Assembly (NCBI GenBank): GCA_020091685.1
Contig: CM034599.1
Location: 29,241,920 to 29,305,919 of the forward strand
Direction: 5' to 3'
DNA length: 64,000 bases
Origin: Lutjanus erythropterus
Lineage: Eukaryota; Chordata; Actinopteri; Lutjaniformes; Lutjanidae
Shown: piece by piece, positions 35,724-49,385 of the stretch
Layout of the letters: the number at the start of each line of letters is the position of its first letter
How positions within the stretch are numbered: position 1 is the first letter of the stretch
Made by a program: the position numbers and the translations under genes
Notes under the pieces: generated by a model
Told to the model about the DNA's origin: nothing
Seen by the model: only the letters and a program-made list of their open reading frames with translations
Database searches by the model: none

Positions 35724-36650
35724 CCATGTCTAATGTTGTCACACACTCGGCTCTAACGTGTAAATATTTTATCAAGATCATTTACAATCCATTTAGACAC
35801 ATTTTACACAAGCGACGGATGGGATGACAGCCTCCTGGGGAGCTGTCAAACGGTGCCAGAATATATGTATATATTTTTTGACAGAAAACCCCGAGGAAAA
35901 TGGCGTCAACGGTGCTTTGGAAAGCGAAAAAAAGCGAAAATAGGATTTGCAGCCGATCTGATGACAGAGGAAAGGTAGCCGCACAGGAAAAAAAAGAAGA
36001 ATCCAATCGGAAACTTGGCGCTTGTGTCTAATTCCTCCCAGAAATCAGATCTTTGGAGGCTCTTCTTGCGGATTGACCCGTGTGAAGGTGGCGGTGGTGG
36101 TGGAGGAGGAGGAGAGCCGCGGCGGTGCAGAGTGCGTCTCCGGTGCCGCGCAGGATCGCTGGTCACTCGGGGAGCTGCACAGCGCTGAGATCCCTCGCAA
36201 ATCCGCTACTCGGTTGGTAGAAGAGGAGGAGGAGGAGGGGGAGCAGGACTATTACTGCAGTCAAAACAAGCCCGCATCCGACTACAAGCCCAAATCCAGC
36301 GGGAAAATGTCAGCGACAAGACCGCGCTTTGAGCCGTCAGTGCGGGAGAGTGTGGAGCCGAGGCAGGAGACGCTGCTTTAGGTCGCTTTCCCTCCTCGCC
36401 GGTTGCATCGGATCAGGGTTTCTCCCCTCTGTCTGTCTCACTCTCTCTCTCTGCTTTTCCGATCGGTGAATGTCAGGTCCCGGAGCCTGGTGTCTGGTAA
36501 TGATCTCACCCAGCAGACTGAAAGCTCTCTGGCCGAGCAGAGCAGAGAGGAGAGGAGAGGAGAGGAGAGGAGGAGAGGAGAGGAGGAGCGACATCGCCTC
36601 CACCTGGCAGCACACACGCTTAGCGCGTCTCCTTTTGCAACCTTCCTCTA
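35724..36650 (-). promoter_or_regulatory. setbp1: CpG-rich promoter / candidate setbp1 5' non-coding first exon
   Basis: This is the clearest CpG-rich block in the window, densest at about 36050-36420, in otherwise AT-rich DNA. Read on the minus strand it ends in a near-consensus splice donor (ATGG|GTAAGT, GT at 35723-35722). It also contains a YY1-like CGCCATTTT (plus-strand AAAATGGCGTC at about 35898-35908). A CCAAT motif lies at about 36002-36008 on the plus strand. Its position, about 12 kb upstream of the setbp1 coding exon and on the same strand, fits a 5' non-coding exon and promoter of setbp1. That link is inference. A plus-strand 119-codon open frame (36022-36381) overlaps it but has no recognisable homology; its acidic runs come from GGAGGA repeats. 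The alternative is an unrelated lncRNA or bidirectional promoter. Confidence 0.5.
36540..36590. repeat. (GAGGA)n tract
   Basis: Tandem GAGAGGA/GGAGA units at the right edge of the CpG-rich block. Confidence 0.9.
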
Positions 36651-38637
36651 ATTCCCATGGCCTGCTCCTGTGGGACTGTAATGCAAAAGGAGGGAAGCAA
36701 CATCTGGATGAAAAAAGGCTTGCTGTTTTGACTGAGTCACCTCTGTTTTGCACTTTTTTCAACAGGTTCAGATACATGACTGCATATGAACTTTTATGAC
36801 ACTGAAATAGTGAGATGAAATGAGAGAAATGCCTTTTGAACCAGATCAGATCATATGCCCCCTCATACCGTGCACCTACTCAAAAATGTACAGCAAAAAA
36901 AATAAATTTGTTATATTTTTCTCTCAGAATAATGGAAAATCCATTCCACTGTTAAACAAAACATGACACCTGCTTACATAAGCTAGAACCAACCAAATTC
37001 AACCAAAAGCATCAATGACATCCACCTGTAGTCTGATTCAGCGGATGCACACTGGAGATTAAATCCTGCCATTGGTCACTTGCTTCAAGTGGAGTCTGCT
37101 ATCTACCATTTCAAAATCCTCAGGAAATTAGAACAACTTCCTAGTTGCAACCTCCACAATGAAAATGGCAAATTAGCACCTGAGACACTAATGGTACTAA
37201 TTTAAACGTTACCTTTTCTTTTCTTTTGCAGTGTAGTCATGTTAATGCCAAAGTTCACCTCCCTACATGCAAATGTTCCACCACAAGTTCCCCCATGACA
37301 CTGTTTTGCAGCAGCACCTTTGCTGCATCCCAGGCTCAGTGCAGACCAAGACATTGGTGATAAGTTTAAACAAATGCAAACAGGGCAGAGTGTTTTTTCC
37401 CTTACAGCAGAATGTGGATGCATGGAGCCAGACCTTTCTCCAGAACTGGGTATTGTGGGGAGAGATCTGGCTATGTGAGACCAATCCACCTGTAAATCAA
37501 TCTTCAACTTTTAGCAGTGCAGAGCTATGGCTAGCAACAGTATGGTACCTCTGCGTGTCTTCCAAGATGTTTGACACCTCAAACCTTGTTCTGCTTTACC
37601 AAAGTACCGAGGTTACAGGCCACCCGGCCGTGTGAGCCAAACCCAGAAAGAGAACCCTCATCTCAACATCTCACTGTGTTCTTTGAGAACTTTAAGTCCA
37701 GGAAAAGTCAATAAGGTTAACACTCATTCAGTGTCTGTGGCTGCAGCAACAAGTCTCTCCCTATTTGCTCCCATGCAAAAAGTGTTTTCTTGAGTTGAAG
37801 AAAAACAAATCTAAGACGTCTTCTTTTCACTCAAAAGGTTTATGCCTTTGATTGGCTTACTCTGATATTCTTACCCTAACGTTTAACATTAGTTGCTCCT
37901 TGTGTATAAACCTAACCAAGCCAATCAACGAAAGCAACAAATACTAGACAGTCAGAGGGAGAGAAGGGCAGGTCTTTGCTCTCCAGGGGGAAAAAATAGT
38001 ATCTGTAGCCCAAAGTCAAATAGCCATAGTTCACTGCCTAATAAATGTCTTTTTTCAGGTTAAAAATGCACATTTTAAAGTGGCCTTTTATCGTGAGCAG
38101 TCCGAGGCACACCTGTGCAATAATCATGCTGTTTGATCAGCATCTCTTTATAATGGATTATCTTGGCAAAGTAGAAGTGCTCACTAACATAGATGTTAAC
38201 AGATTTTGACAAATTTGTGAACACAGCTACAACCTTTTTTGTGCACAAAGAAGTCTCATGAATAAAGGGAGCAAAAACAAAAGGGCTGCATTTTTTTTTC
38301 TTTTTGAACATTTTTGTTAGATCAAAGTGTACACATAAATATGGAAATTTGTTTTTGTAAGATTGCCTGAAGTAACTGCAGAAACAAAAGTAATATTGGA
38401 CTTTGTCAAAGACAGTTGAGCAGATGTTGAGCCTACCAACTCAGAGGCTGGAGCCCTGGTCAGTCTGGTTTGGGTCAGTCTCACTTTGCTGCTAAATTGA
38501 CCAGATAATAGTCTAATACCAGAGAGTACCAGACTCCATTTGAACAGCCATCCAACAACATCCATCTTGGTAAAGCTCCAGACACATCCCAGTAACATGA
38601 GGAAAACTTCAGTTGGAACTTTAAAGTGTTTCTAATA
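36651..38637. other. No gene seen; intergenic
   Basis: AT-rich unique DNA. The plus-strand frame 37267-37635 (122 codons) has no recognisable domain and no splice or promoter support. Confidence 0.4.
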
Positions 38638-38935
38638 AGTCTGTCACAATATCATCTTTTCACTACACAATTATTACAGCAAAAGAATTCACTGTAAGGA
38701 TGTTATCATAATATCTGTAGAAAATTTGAAAAAGAATATAGAATGCTATCATCTTTTTCTTCTATGTTATTGTCCCCTTTGTACCTTTTTGTTAAATAAT
38801 TACACTCACTGGATATGAAAGTAAAAGTGAAAAGGTGTGGAGGATTGAGACAAAGCAAGAACAAAAAGAAACTGAAATATTTCCACGATATTATGATATG
38901 TGCATGATATCAATATATATGTATATATATTTTTT
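38638..38935 (+). repeat. Dispersed repeat G, copy 1
   Basis: Shares CTGTCACA, CAAAAGAATTCAC, the ATTTTGTCTTTTATTGG-like middle and ATATCAATAT with 49041-49385. Confidence 0.6.
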
Positions 38936-41059
38936 TAAATATCACTGTGGCAACCATTTGTGGATGGGCATGACAGGGGGAGTATAAAGAGTAAGAAAGT
39001 CCACATATTGAGGTTGTGTGGTGGGTTGATAGCTCAAACAAACACAGGACTTTCAACCAGGAGACCAAGGTTAACGGACAGTCATCGTTACACAGAACTG
39101 TCTGGGAAGTCGCGCTTAGAAACTGTTTGGAAAATGGCAGGCACTTTCTAAAATAACTTGGCAGGTGAGTGGATGAACCATCTGACTATCAGATTTAACT
39201 TCATCCACTGATTGAAGGGACCACTAATTGGTTGCGCCACTGTTGGTGCCAACACAAACAGATAAATTGAAGCCTGATAAGATGGATTCTTGCATGATCT
39301 CATAATCTCACAAATCCTGCTGCCTCACAAGGTAATGACCAAACTGTGACTGTTTAACAACGTTAATGCTATGCTGTTTTCTGCAAAAATTCCAGAATCT
39401 ACGAATATTCAAATTTAGTTTTCCTGCTGGACACAAGATGTCTCCTTCACTGTAAAGTCTATTCTCAGTGTATGTGCGATATCAGATTTGAGTTTCTACA
39501 TCAGACTTGTCTGAATTGCAAATTGATCGAGGATTGACTTCCAAACTATTTGTGATGTTACACAGTATGTTTGTAGATCCGCCCCCTAAAAACAGATTTT
39601 CCGTGAGCTCAGAACTTTCCGCTTTCAGCGGATGAATGTGAAAACATCCTTCTAGTGTCAAACTCTGCACATACATCATTCTGTTTAGTGAAGGTCAAAC
39701 ATCTAACTGTGGGAAGAAGAAGAACATATCTTGAGTGGAGGAGGACTGTAGATATGTGTTTAAATACTGTGTAATTAACCAGGAAAGAGCCTTACTTTAC
39801 TTACACATGAGTTGAGGTCAAGATAGCATAAACTTACAATATAGTAGATAAAATATGAAGGGAATGATTAAAGTACACAAAACACACAAGATAAAATAGA
39901 GTGAGTAAGATTGCACAGTAGATTAAATGAAATTAATTAGCCTATCCTATTATCACAAATAGTTCAGAAACACTGATGGTTAGCTCAGTTTTCCTCCAAC
40001 ACAAAGAGAATGGATCTAATTTATAAGATAAGAATATGATCAGTGTTTCCACTTCCCACATCTTCAGTAGACAGCAAATGTAGAGCTCCGCTGTGTCGAA
40101 ACTAAATGATCATATCAGGTGTTGTTCTATTGCTGGTCCTCGGGGGAGTTTTGACGTAAAACGTTCTGCAAACCTGTGGGTCAACCTATAAATAAAGTTT
40201 TAGCGCCTTTGTCTTAATAGGAAATGGTTTGCCCATAAACTGCAACTACTGGCATGACTTGATATGATGTTATTTGACAGGCACAGTGTAATTAAGTCCA
40301 ATTCAGGGAGACAAAAGTTGCCACAACACACTCTGCTGACATATTTGCTTCAGGGGAAGATGAAGTGGGTGTGTGACTGGGCCTGAGTGGGTGAATGAAG
40401 GTAGATTAAAGTGTAGATCTATGTGTGAGTCTGTGTGTGTGCCGGTGCTTTCCCCTTAATATGTCAAATTGCAGTACGGTGGAAAACCCACATCAACCAA
40501 CCTTGAACAAGCCACAGTTGTTCCATTAATTCATCATTGTCAGAAGTCGTGTTTGTATCGTGTCGCCATGCAAACCTTAACCTTCCTTGTATGGAAAAGA
40601 TCCTTTAACATTAACAAGCAATGCAAATGATGTCAGATGACCTTTCTCTTTTGGTGCCCCACAGTTACTCGCTGTTACTCATCCCTGGAGTGTGTGTGTG
40701 TTTGTGTGAATGTGTGTGTAGAGCACCCACTGGGAGGTATTTCATTAGCTTGGGCGGTATTTGTGATTATGTGCTCAGTAGCATGTAAACACTCTGCACA
40801 GTTTCAAAGTTGTAGTTAAAAATCTGCAATGCCATCAGTGGTTTGGGTGTTGCTGCTTTTCACTTCCCCTGCTGTAGAACATTGACTAGATTCACACACG
40901 TGTGTGTGTTTGTGCATGTCTGTATAAGTATGTGCATATTGTATTTAGAGTGTCTTTTTCTTTGGGAGTGTTTTTCATAACAATACCACAGCAACTTTTA
41001 TTGCCAATTTGCTCATTTCTCCACTTACAAGCGTGATGGGATATGACATTGTATTACTG

Positions 41060-41061
<2 letters not shown>
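38936..41061. other. No gene seen; intergenic
   Basis: Unique DNA with short GT patches near 40430, 40690 and 40900. Confidence 0.4.

Positions 41062-41112
<51 letters not shown>
41062..41112. repeat. (TG)n microsatellite
   Basis: About 25 TG units. Confidence 0.98.
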
Positions 41113-41119
<7 letters not shown>

Positions 41120-43654
41120 CGTATGCTACTTCTGTCTTTACAGGGCTCAAATGTCCTCAAATGTCTTGACAATGAGAGTCAGCTGAGAAAAAAATGTTCA
41201 AAATGACAAACAATTATTGTTGGTCCTTGCCTAGCTACAACAAGGAACTTTAAATATTTTGTTGATATTGGAGGCCCCTGTGGCAAAAGGCAGTCGATGT
41301 TTCCACCATAATATCCACAAAATATAATGTCAATAATAAAATTATCTAAGTAACAATCTGCTTCTTTTTAACTGGTTATTATTAACCTTTCCTGGGAAAA
41401 TGGAAACAGGCTTGTTTCATCTGATTTCAAGGAGAATCTGACTTAGTGGCAGACACGTGACACACAAAGAAATAGCTGATCTTCTTGGAAGGTATCATTT
41501 GCTTATGTAGGTTATGCAGAGGAGTCATTATTAAGTTGAGACAGCATCATATCCAGTTAAAAACTCAGTGAAGTAGATTTAATTCTGGTGTAGTTCACTG
41601 AGGTTCAGTAAAGGACTACAGTTACAGCTGCACTGTTAAAAAAACACTTTGATTTAACGTAAAAGTTTGTTTGTGTTGCTTTGCAACAGACCAGTCCAAT
41701 GGCCAAACTATTTGTTTTGATGAAGCCAAATCCATCAGTAAATAAACAAAGAAATCATAATCTGATATTAATTCAGTGGTATTTGAGGCAACATATGCAA
41801 TAGGCATAGATATTAAGTTAAACCAACAACTCTTCAGTCACATTAATGAACATTACAAACAAATTTGATTTCCTTTTTCATTTTCTCAGTTTGAAAGTCA
41901 GTTCTTCATTTCACACAAACAACTTAGCAGATAATGTTGAAGCTACTTTGTTCCAGCTTTGGCAAAGACAATATGTGAAGCTGCTCCCAGTGAATTTATT
42001 ACATTTTAAGTACGAGGGGTAGAGACAAAATTCAATACTAACCTTCATCATGGTTTGCAAGTAACCATGACTTATATTAAAGTGTATTAGAGACACGCAG
42101 CAAGTTTTCATCATATATGTTTTCTTCAAACTATAATAAAGAAGGGTCTCAGGAGAACTTAAACTCTCAAATATGCATGCTGGGAAAGTCTGCTAATATG
42201 CTGATCATGTTTGTTAAGAGGTTAACTCTTGACAGTACTGGGGCTGCCCCCTGAAACCACTGAAATCTTCTTCCAGTTGAGGAGTTCTTTTTTTTTTTTC
42301 TTTGTCAGTCAGTTACCAAATAAGAGGTAGAAGCTCATAAAAAATGTACAAGGACAACATTTTAATGAGGAATTAGAAATAAGGGAAATCCTAAACATAG
42401 TTTTATATTAATTGGTGTACTTATTTTTAAAAACCTGTGTGCAAACATGCACAAGAAAAGGTGAAACAAGTAGTTGGTAAAGAAGTTTCAGCTTTTGTTT
42501 TTTAGCTGTGTCACTGCACACAGAGCAATGTGGCAGCATGACAGACTGTAAACGTATTAAAATCATCAAAATCACCACAGACCACAAAATGAACTGTGAT
42601 AGAAGTGGAGAGGAGCGATAGAAACAGAGCACAGGTGATGTGCTGCAGCCACTTAACCAGAGCTGTTTGCCATTGACAGGCTCAGATTATTATAAGTGTC
42701 TGTCAGTATTATCAACAGGACTGCTACAGTGAGAGACTCTTTTTTAAAGAGGAAGATACGTTTTGATTAAACAGGAACAGCTGATTTATTGCTCTCATCA
42801 AACTAATTAGACTCCCTTTGAAACTGTAATTTTAGCGTTGTCATTACCAGCTTAATGCAAACTCAACAAAAACATCTTGGTTTGTCTTTCCACTGCTCCA
42901 ACAGTCACCAACTCTGGTTTGGTCAAAATAAATCCTTAATTCTCTGTACGAATCATGCACGGCTGATTCGGACAGCGCATTGATTAACTGAACTATAGGA
43001 TATGTGTAGGAGGACTCTGTGAATGTTTTTGCCTCACAGATTATGAAGAAATATGTTTAAAAAAAATCTTGCCGGTAAATTTAGTGTGATGCACTAGATA
43101 AAAGATGAGGATATGAGATTAAAAAAAAGGAATCATCAAACATTCATATTGTAAAACCAAATCTGATTCAACTGAAAAATTCTGAGTTGGCAACAGCCCT
43201 ATGTGATACATGCACTCAACTTATTTCAAGTCAAAAGACATCAAGTCAGATGGATTCTTGTTTTTAATTCTGAGGAGTTCTGAAAGCAAGTACTAGACAG
43301 TTTGGGTTTAATTCACCTGAACACATAAAACTTGTATATTTGCATTACATTCATGTGAGAAGATTAGTTGCTTCCTGTATGTTTTTCACAGTGTGGGTTT
43401 AATCTGGGGGTTGGCTTCAGGGTTTTTCAGTGAAGAGAAATTAATTTGGCTCTAAAATAAATGAAAACACCCCACAAATATAGAATAACAAAACAATGTG
43501 TGTGTGCTCACATTCATGTGTGTCTATTGATTTGGGATGTGTGCAAGAACACAAAGAGACCCCTGAGAGTGAGGGGTCAACAGCTGCTCCCCAACAGCCA
43601 ATCAATTGCAGTGTATCAGTAAACATTACACACAGACACACATGCACACATGAA

Positions 43655-43655
<1 letters not shown>
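41113..43655. other. No gene seen; intergenic
   Basis: AT-rich unique DNA, with a T run at about 42287-42299. Confidence 0.4.

Positions 43656-43685
<30 letters not shown>
43656..43685. repeat. (CA)n microsatellite
   Basis: About 15 CA units. Confidence 0.96.
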
Positions 43686-43688
<3 letters not shown>

Positions 43689-45329
43689 CCCATACAGACG
43701 GCACTCTGTTCTCGAATCTGTTGCCATGGATACCAGATACAGGCAGCCAAGAGGGAGCAGTTTTCCAGCTTAAACTGTAAATATTGAATTATGATGGGGA
43801 GGAAAGAGACAGCAGTGCAGGGCAACGCTCCTGCCTGAATGATCTAAATATCTAGATAATCCTTTCATCTCTATTCACCGCTACAGGAAATCTGGTGCAT
43901 CATTCATGTTCATCAAGTTCAACATAAAAAGATCAATCTGTCTTCCACGATCCAGCCATTTATCCAACTCCTCTATTACAGACTGAGTGCTGCCCCCATT
44001 CCTTCATCTCTCCCTGCCTTTTTTGTCTGGAAGATTCCCTCAAGTGGGACGCAAAGTAAATGCTTCCCCGTGCCTGATTTGCAATACATAAAAGTGAATC
44101 TCATTCAAACCACTTTACCAAATGCTGAAGCTTTTATGTGGCAACAGTTCCTCTGTGGTTTCATCGATGGGGAGAAAGAAGATTGAGAGATTCAGATGAA
44201 GACAGGGGGGAAAAAAATGGTCTAACAATTAATAAAATGTTTTAAACGGAGCCACTGGAGAGTAAATGCTCAGAGAGGAAGAGAAAAGAGACTCTGAAGG
44301 TGAATGTCAATAATTGGTTTGTTGTCTTTATGAATAATGTGAGCAGTAGTGGAGTCAGCAGGCCTGGAATTATAATAACACACTGATATTCATAACAAAG
44401 CTACAGCACTTGACTGTTGGAGTGCTGGGAGTCGACGTGCTAACCTTGAGCTGACATTGCGAGCAGGAGAGACTCACGTTCAATCAATGAAGGGCTTTTC
44501 TCAGGGAGTCCACTAATCTCACAGGGCAGCAGAGGGTTCATCAGAGCTGAGAGACCCCTGGGACTGACGGAGGTAATGGGGTTAGCTGAGAGAAGTGGAG
44601 AGAGAGAGTGTGCATGTGTGTGTGTGTGCACGCGCGGGTTGAAAGGGTCTTCGCTGTGAAAGCACGCAAGGAACACGCAGTTGTCTGTGATAACGTGCGC
44701 TCGTGTGTTCCTGATATAAAAGTGCATCCGTGTGCGTGTGAGAAGGAGCGAGGGCCGTGCTGATAGACTGAGAAGTTAATGGGACGTGTGACAAGGTTGA
44801 TTACTGAGGCCTCAGTGATCTGGCTGGGTTAATGAAGTAAATGACTTCTTGGATAACACACCACCGGGGCGATCTTCAGCTCCTGATACACTCAGATAAA
44901 CCTTCTCTTCTCCCTCATTTGCCTTCCAGAGACGACTGGATTGAACACCCTGCTGCCCTTAGTTGCATAGGACACACTCGGTAACCCTTGGCATTGTGGG
45001 TTTGAATCCATCCTGAGACACTTTTCACATGTGCTTTATTTGTAATCTCTAATTGCTTTTATATTTCCCTTCTAGAGGTGCACAAAGATGTCATTATAGA
45101 GAGCCAAATTCCCTCCCCTGTCCAGTCAACCACCACGGGACCTAACTTCAGAAAAAGTATGAACAGTAGCCATTGGAGGAAGACAAATAATTTTTTAATC
45201 CTTTTTAATTTTAATCACGAAATACACATATGGTGTTTGTCAATTTAAGACAAAATTTCAAGTCAAGAAGCTGTTGAAGTACTAGACTGTGAAGATATTT
45301 AATTAGAAAGACAACACTGTGAATTAGTC
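43686..45329. other. No gene seen; intergenic
   Basis: Unique DNA. 44310-44460 is repeat-free and complex, and could be conserved non-coding sequence (not shown). Confidence 0.4.
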
Positions 45330-46140
45330 ACATTTTGAAGTGGCTAAACACGCTCAAAAACTCATCAATCGTCAGCTGTGGTGAAAAAATTGCTCATGCT
45401 CAAAATGGCTCAACGGTGCCCCCTACAAAATTTCAGTAGCCCTCGTGACATGTTTCATCTAAAGTATGAAATTTGGTAGGCACATATATCATGTCCAGAT
45501 GAACAAAAAAGCCTCTTGGAGCCATAACCTAAACCCAACAGGATTTGGACATTTTGAATTTTGTGCAACCTGTTTTAACACACTCCTTCTATAGAATTGA
45601 TCAGATAGACTTCAAAATCTGTCTAAAATCTGTAGACCTTCACAATGAAAAGTTATTTAAAGCTTCTTTTTTTGTTGAATGTCGCCAAACTTTGGTGTTA
45701 CACCATGAAACAGGAAGTTGTTGTACCTCTTTATACTGTGATGTCCTCCTCACAGCAGTTTGACCAGCTCAAATATAGTCAGTCTTAAGACATCGATGAC
45801 GGTGTATTGCAAAGATTGTGACATTTTGTAAAATGACATTCCCGTAGTGGCGATGCTTTCAATGTTTTCTTCATACCAATTAGGAGTCAGAGCACCACTT
45901 AGTGCCACCAGGAAGTAAGCCTTGTGTGACAATCATCAGCTGATTTATACGACATTTTCATACTTCATATTACAGAACATAATATAGTTGACACAAGAAA
46001 TGACAAGAAGAACTCATTTGTGCACAGTCTAAAACACGTATCACGTGTGAGCCATGTCAAATGGTCTGCAACAAGGCCGCTGCTCGCCCTGACGCACACA
46101 TGCAAAGACCCGATCATGGCTGCATGTAGCTTTAACTTTT
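45330..46140 (+). repeat. Dispersed element with GGTGCCCCCTAC and GCATGTAGCTTTAA
   Basis: Ordered phrases GGTGCCCCCTACAAAATTTC, GGAGCCATAACCTAAACCCA, ACAGGATTTGGACATTTTGA, CAGTTTGACCAGCTCAAAT and the end CATGGCTGCATGTAGCTTTA match, from memory, a very abundant teleost repeat. Class not assigned. Boundaries are approximate. Confidence 0.6.
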
Positions 46141-47720
46141 TTCGTATCTGCTGTTAAACCAACAAAGTGATCTGTCTCTGTATTTCAGATAGAAGACCAA
46201 ATGTCACATAAAGTCGGGGGAGTGTTCTTTTCTGCTAACCTAATATTTATGGACAATGCAACTGTTGTGCCTTCAAAGCATCAAAGTGATTCAATATTGG
46301 TATGTAATTTTACTGTGAAATGTATTTCCATATATTATATATTTCCTTTTATTTTTAGCTAAACTAAATTTTATGCACTATATGAGGCCCACCTCCCCTT
46401 TAACTGGAGGATATTTAAAAAAACAGAAACTGAAAATAAAGTTTAGACATCTTATAAAGGTTTACAAGTATATAAAAACATCCTTCAGTTGAAGGGAAAA
46501 ACCTTTATGCATTAAATCGGTGACATAAGGTGGATGGAACGTTTGTTTTTTTTAACTTTGCTGATGTAATCATGGATCTGACTTTTTTTTCCAATCATAA
46601 TAAACTTCAGGTAAAAGTACTATCTGTTTCCATGACATTATTTGTGCCTTCCTGAAGAATGTATTTGAATTTTGGTGCATCTCCATTCCTTACTGTAGAG
46701 TAAGAAATAATAATAAGGAAAAGAAATTGAACATATAGGCAACATACAGCAATTCATTAAACCAGAGCTGCTCAGCACACAGTGTGCAGTCTTTTTGAAG
46801 TGGCCACCTGCCGTTTGCACATGCAACCACATTCATATATACACCGCTAGACACACAGACAAACAAATGGAGAGAAAGAGTTATTGCAAGACTTTGTTCT
46901 CCATTTGTGGCTGAGATCGAGATTCCTCTAATGAGAGCGATAACGACGTCTGAGAGGAGATGCCGACCAGAACAAAACAACAACGCAGATGGGAGCTAAG
47001 ACAACAACAAAGACGGCCCTAAATGCAGTTGACTGTGGACTCCCTGCTGTCTCTGTCTATGTGAGGAGATGACACTGCGCCCATCCCCCTGCTACTTATA
47101 GTGACATTATCATAATGTTGTCTCTGTATGAGCCGAGCTATCAAGTGGGCTCATCTTGAAGTCCTCCACAAGCCCCCGGTGAACACTGATGTCTCAGATG
47201 CTGGAGAAAGACGGTGGTGAACAAAACAAATTCTGCCCTAATATTTATTCAAACTGACAGTTCTGGCATCTAACAATGCAGCCCAGGACTGACAGCAGCA
47301 ATTTGATGAATCTCTGCGTTGGTTGTAAACAAACAGCAGCAAGGAAGATAATGATTGTCCTTCTGTTTGTCCTTCTGCCTTCGTATTGTCTTGTCACTAC
47401 AGACATCTGCAAAGAATAAAATGTGAAACGGGCAAAGTGAATCATGTTGTGGACTGAACAGTTGTCACAAGTTAGATGCATTTGGGTTCAAATCCTGTTT
47501 TATATGAGGACAAAGATATAACTAAAAATTGAGTTATGGATTAAGAGGGGCTACATCCATTAAACACAGGAGCGATAAATAATTAGTTCTCAGAAACAGA
47601 TATTGTTTGTCACGACTTGTGTGAACCTTCACACCTCAAACATCCACCCTACAACATCCTGTTGTGTTATAACTGTGCATGTGGTCAGATACAGCTGCAT
47701 TTGTAAGTGTGTGCTTACGT
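46141..47720. other. No gene seen; intergenic
   Basis: Unique DNA with no supported exon. Confidence 0.4.
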
Positions 47721-47737
47721 GTGGATGTGTGTGTGGT

Positions 47738-47768
<31 letters not shown>

Positions 47769-47769
47769 G
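47721..47769. repeat. GT run followed by an 18-base G homopolymer
   Basis: A GTGTGT stretch leads directly into uninterrupted G at 47752-47769. Confidence 0.97.
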
Positions 47770-48361
47770 CCTATGTGAGAGAGTCAGAAACAGAAACAAA
47801 GAGGAAAACTCCCTAGATGACAGAACACTGCCACTTCCCCTGAGACTTAGTGAGTAAAACGAGGACAGAAACACACAGCAGGTGTATGAGACAGCAGCAC
47901 TGATAGCGCTGAATCATTCTTCTCTTACACACTTAGTGAGTGTCCCAAAGTTCATTTCAGATATTATCTTTCCAATTTATTGGCCTAATAGAGGGCATAG
48001 AATATGACTAAAATGTCAAATGGAACAATAAATGACTAGGTAACAGTTTATGGTAAGGGGATGTGAATTATCATGAATTCATATGTGACTTCATGCAGAA
48101 AAATCTAGAATGATGCATTAAATAATTAATGCAACAACTTCTATATTTCAATCATCATGATTTCTGAGTTACTGATGATGTTCATGTCTTCTTCATTGGG
48201 AAGTCTGCTGGTAAAGTGACAGGGCAAAGACCTGACCAGTCACAGCAGTTTGCATCAATTCTGTTGAATTCCAAGTGTTGTAATCATGATCAACTAAGCT
48301 TCACATCTTCATGATTCATCGTGTTTGTGGTCCTTTAAATAAAGTGGTGGCTTGTCCATCT

Positions 48362-48910
48362 TTAAAGGGACACTTCATCCCAAAATCCAAAATACGTATT
48401 TTACCTGTAGTGCTATTTATCCATCTAGATAGTTCTGGTGTTCATTGCAGAGTTATAGGAGAAGTCTGCCCTCACTCCAGTACTCTAATGGAACTAAATG
48501 GCACTCAGCTTGTGTTGCTCAAAGTGACCAAAAAATACATTTGAAAAACAGCAATGTCTCTTCCCAGAAATCATGACCCACTTACTCAAGATAATCCGCA
48601 GATTTTGTTGAGAGCAGTTTCGTGTTGGAACGACTTTCTTTCTATTTTTAAAAAGTAATTCTGGTAGATTCTACTCCAGAAAGAAAGTAGATCCCACATG
48701 AAACCGCTCACAACGAGGTCTTTGGATTATACATGATTTCTGGAAAGAGATGCTGTTGAGTTTGTCAAATGTATTTTTTGGTGCTTTGAGCACCACAGGA
48801 CTAAAGCCATCTGGTTCCATTATATTGGAGAGGAGATGATAGATGGATAAATCGCACTAAAAGCCAGAGGAAAGACATGAATTTTTGATTTTGGAATGAA
48901 CTCCCTTTAA
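48362..48910. mobile_element. TTAA-flanked MITE, family C, complete copy
   Basis: Starts TTAA then AGGGACACTTCATCCCAAAA and ends TTTTGGAATGAACTCCCT then TTAA. These are clear terminal inverted repeats with TTAA at both ends. Non-coding interior. Confidence 0.8.
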
Positions 48911-49040
48911 CACCGATGCATAATATATGATTAATGGTGGCAGAATTGTGAAATCACATGTATACATGACTGAGCAGTGTAAGTTGTAGCTAACTGAACA
49001 GATGTGAGTTGCATTGTTTGTTGGGTGCTCTGCATTGAGA

Positions 49041-49385
49041 TTAAGGCTGTCACATTTTTAGTTTTCTTTACACGATTATCGTAGCCAAAAGAATTCACAA
49101 TAATGATATCACTGCAAAATTTATAGAGAATTTTGAAATAAAATCTAATTCATCATTGTGCATTTTGTCTTTTATTGGCAAATGAATTACACACAACATA
49201 AGCAAGTGGAGAAAGTATAACAGTATAAAAGCTTTAAAAAAGTTCCATTACACTGAATGGATGGTGAAAAGAAAACAAGATGAACTGATAAATGAAAGAT
49301 CCATATGGCCAGACAACATTATCATATATGTAATATCAATATGATAACAATATTCTACAGTTATTGTCAAAACCAATATATCAAA
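49041..49385 (+). repeat. Dispersed repeat G, copy 2
   Basis: GGCTGTCACATTTTTAG, CAAAAGAATTCACAATAATG and the terminal ATATGATAACAATATTC blocks correspond in order to 38638-38935. Confidence 0.6.

Noticed and set aside
36022-36381. 119-codon plus-strand frame in the CpG-rich block
   Set aside because: No recognisable homology. Acidic runs follow GGAGGA repeats. It is more likely part of a non-coding first exon or promoter on the minus strand.
37267-37635. 122-codon plus-strand frame in intergenic DNA
   Set aside because: No domain, no codon or splice evidence, and overlapping frames on the other strand of similar length.
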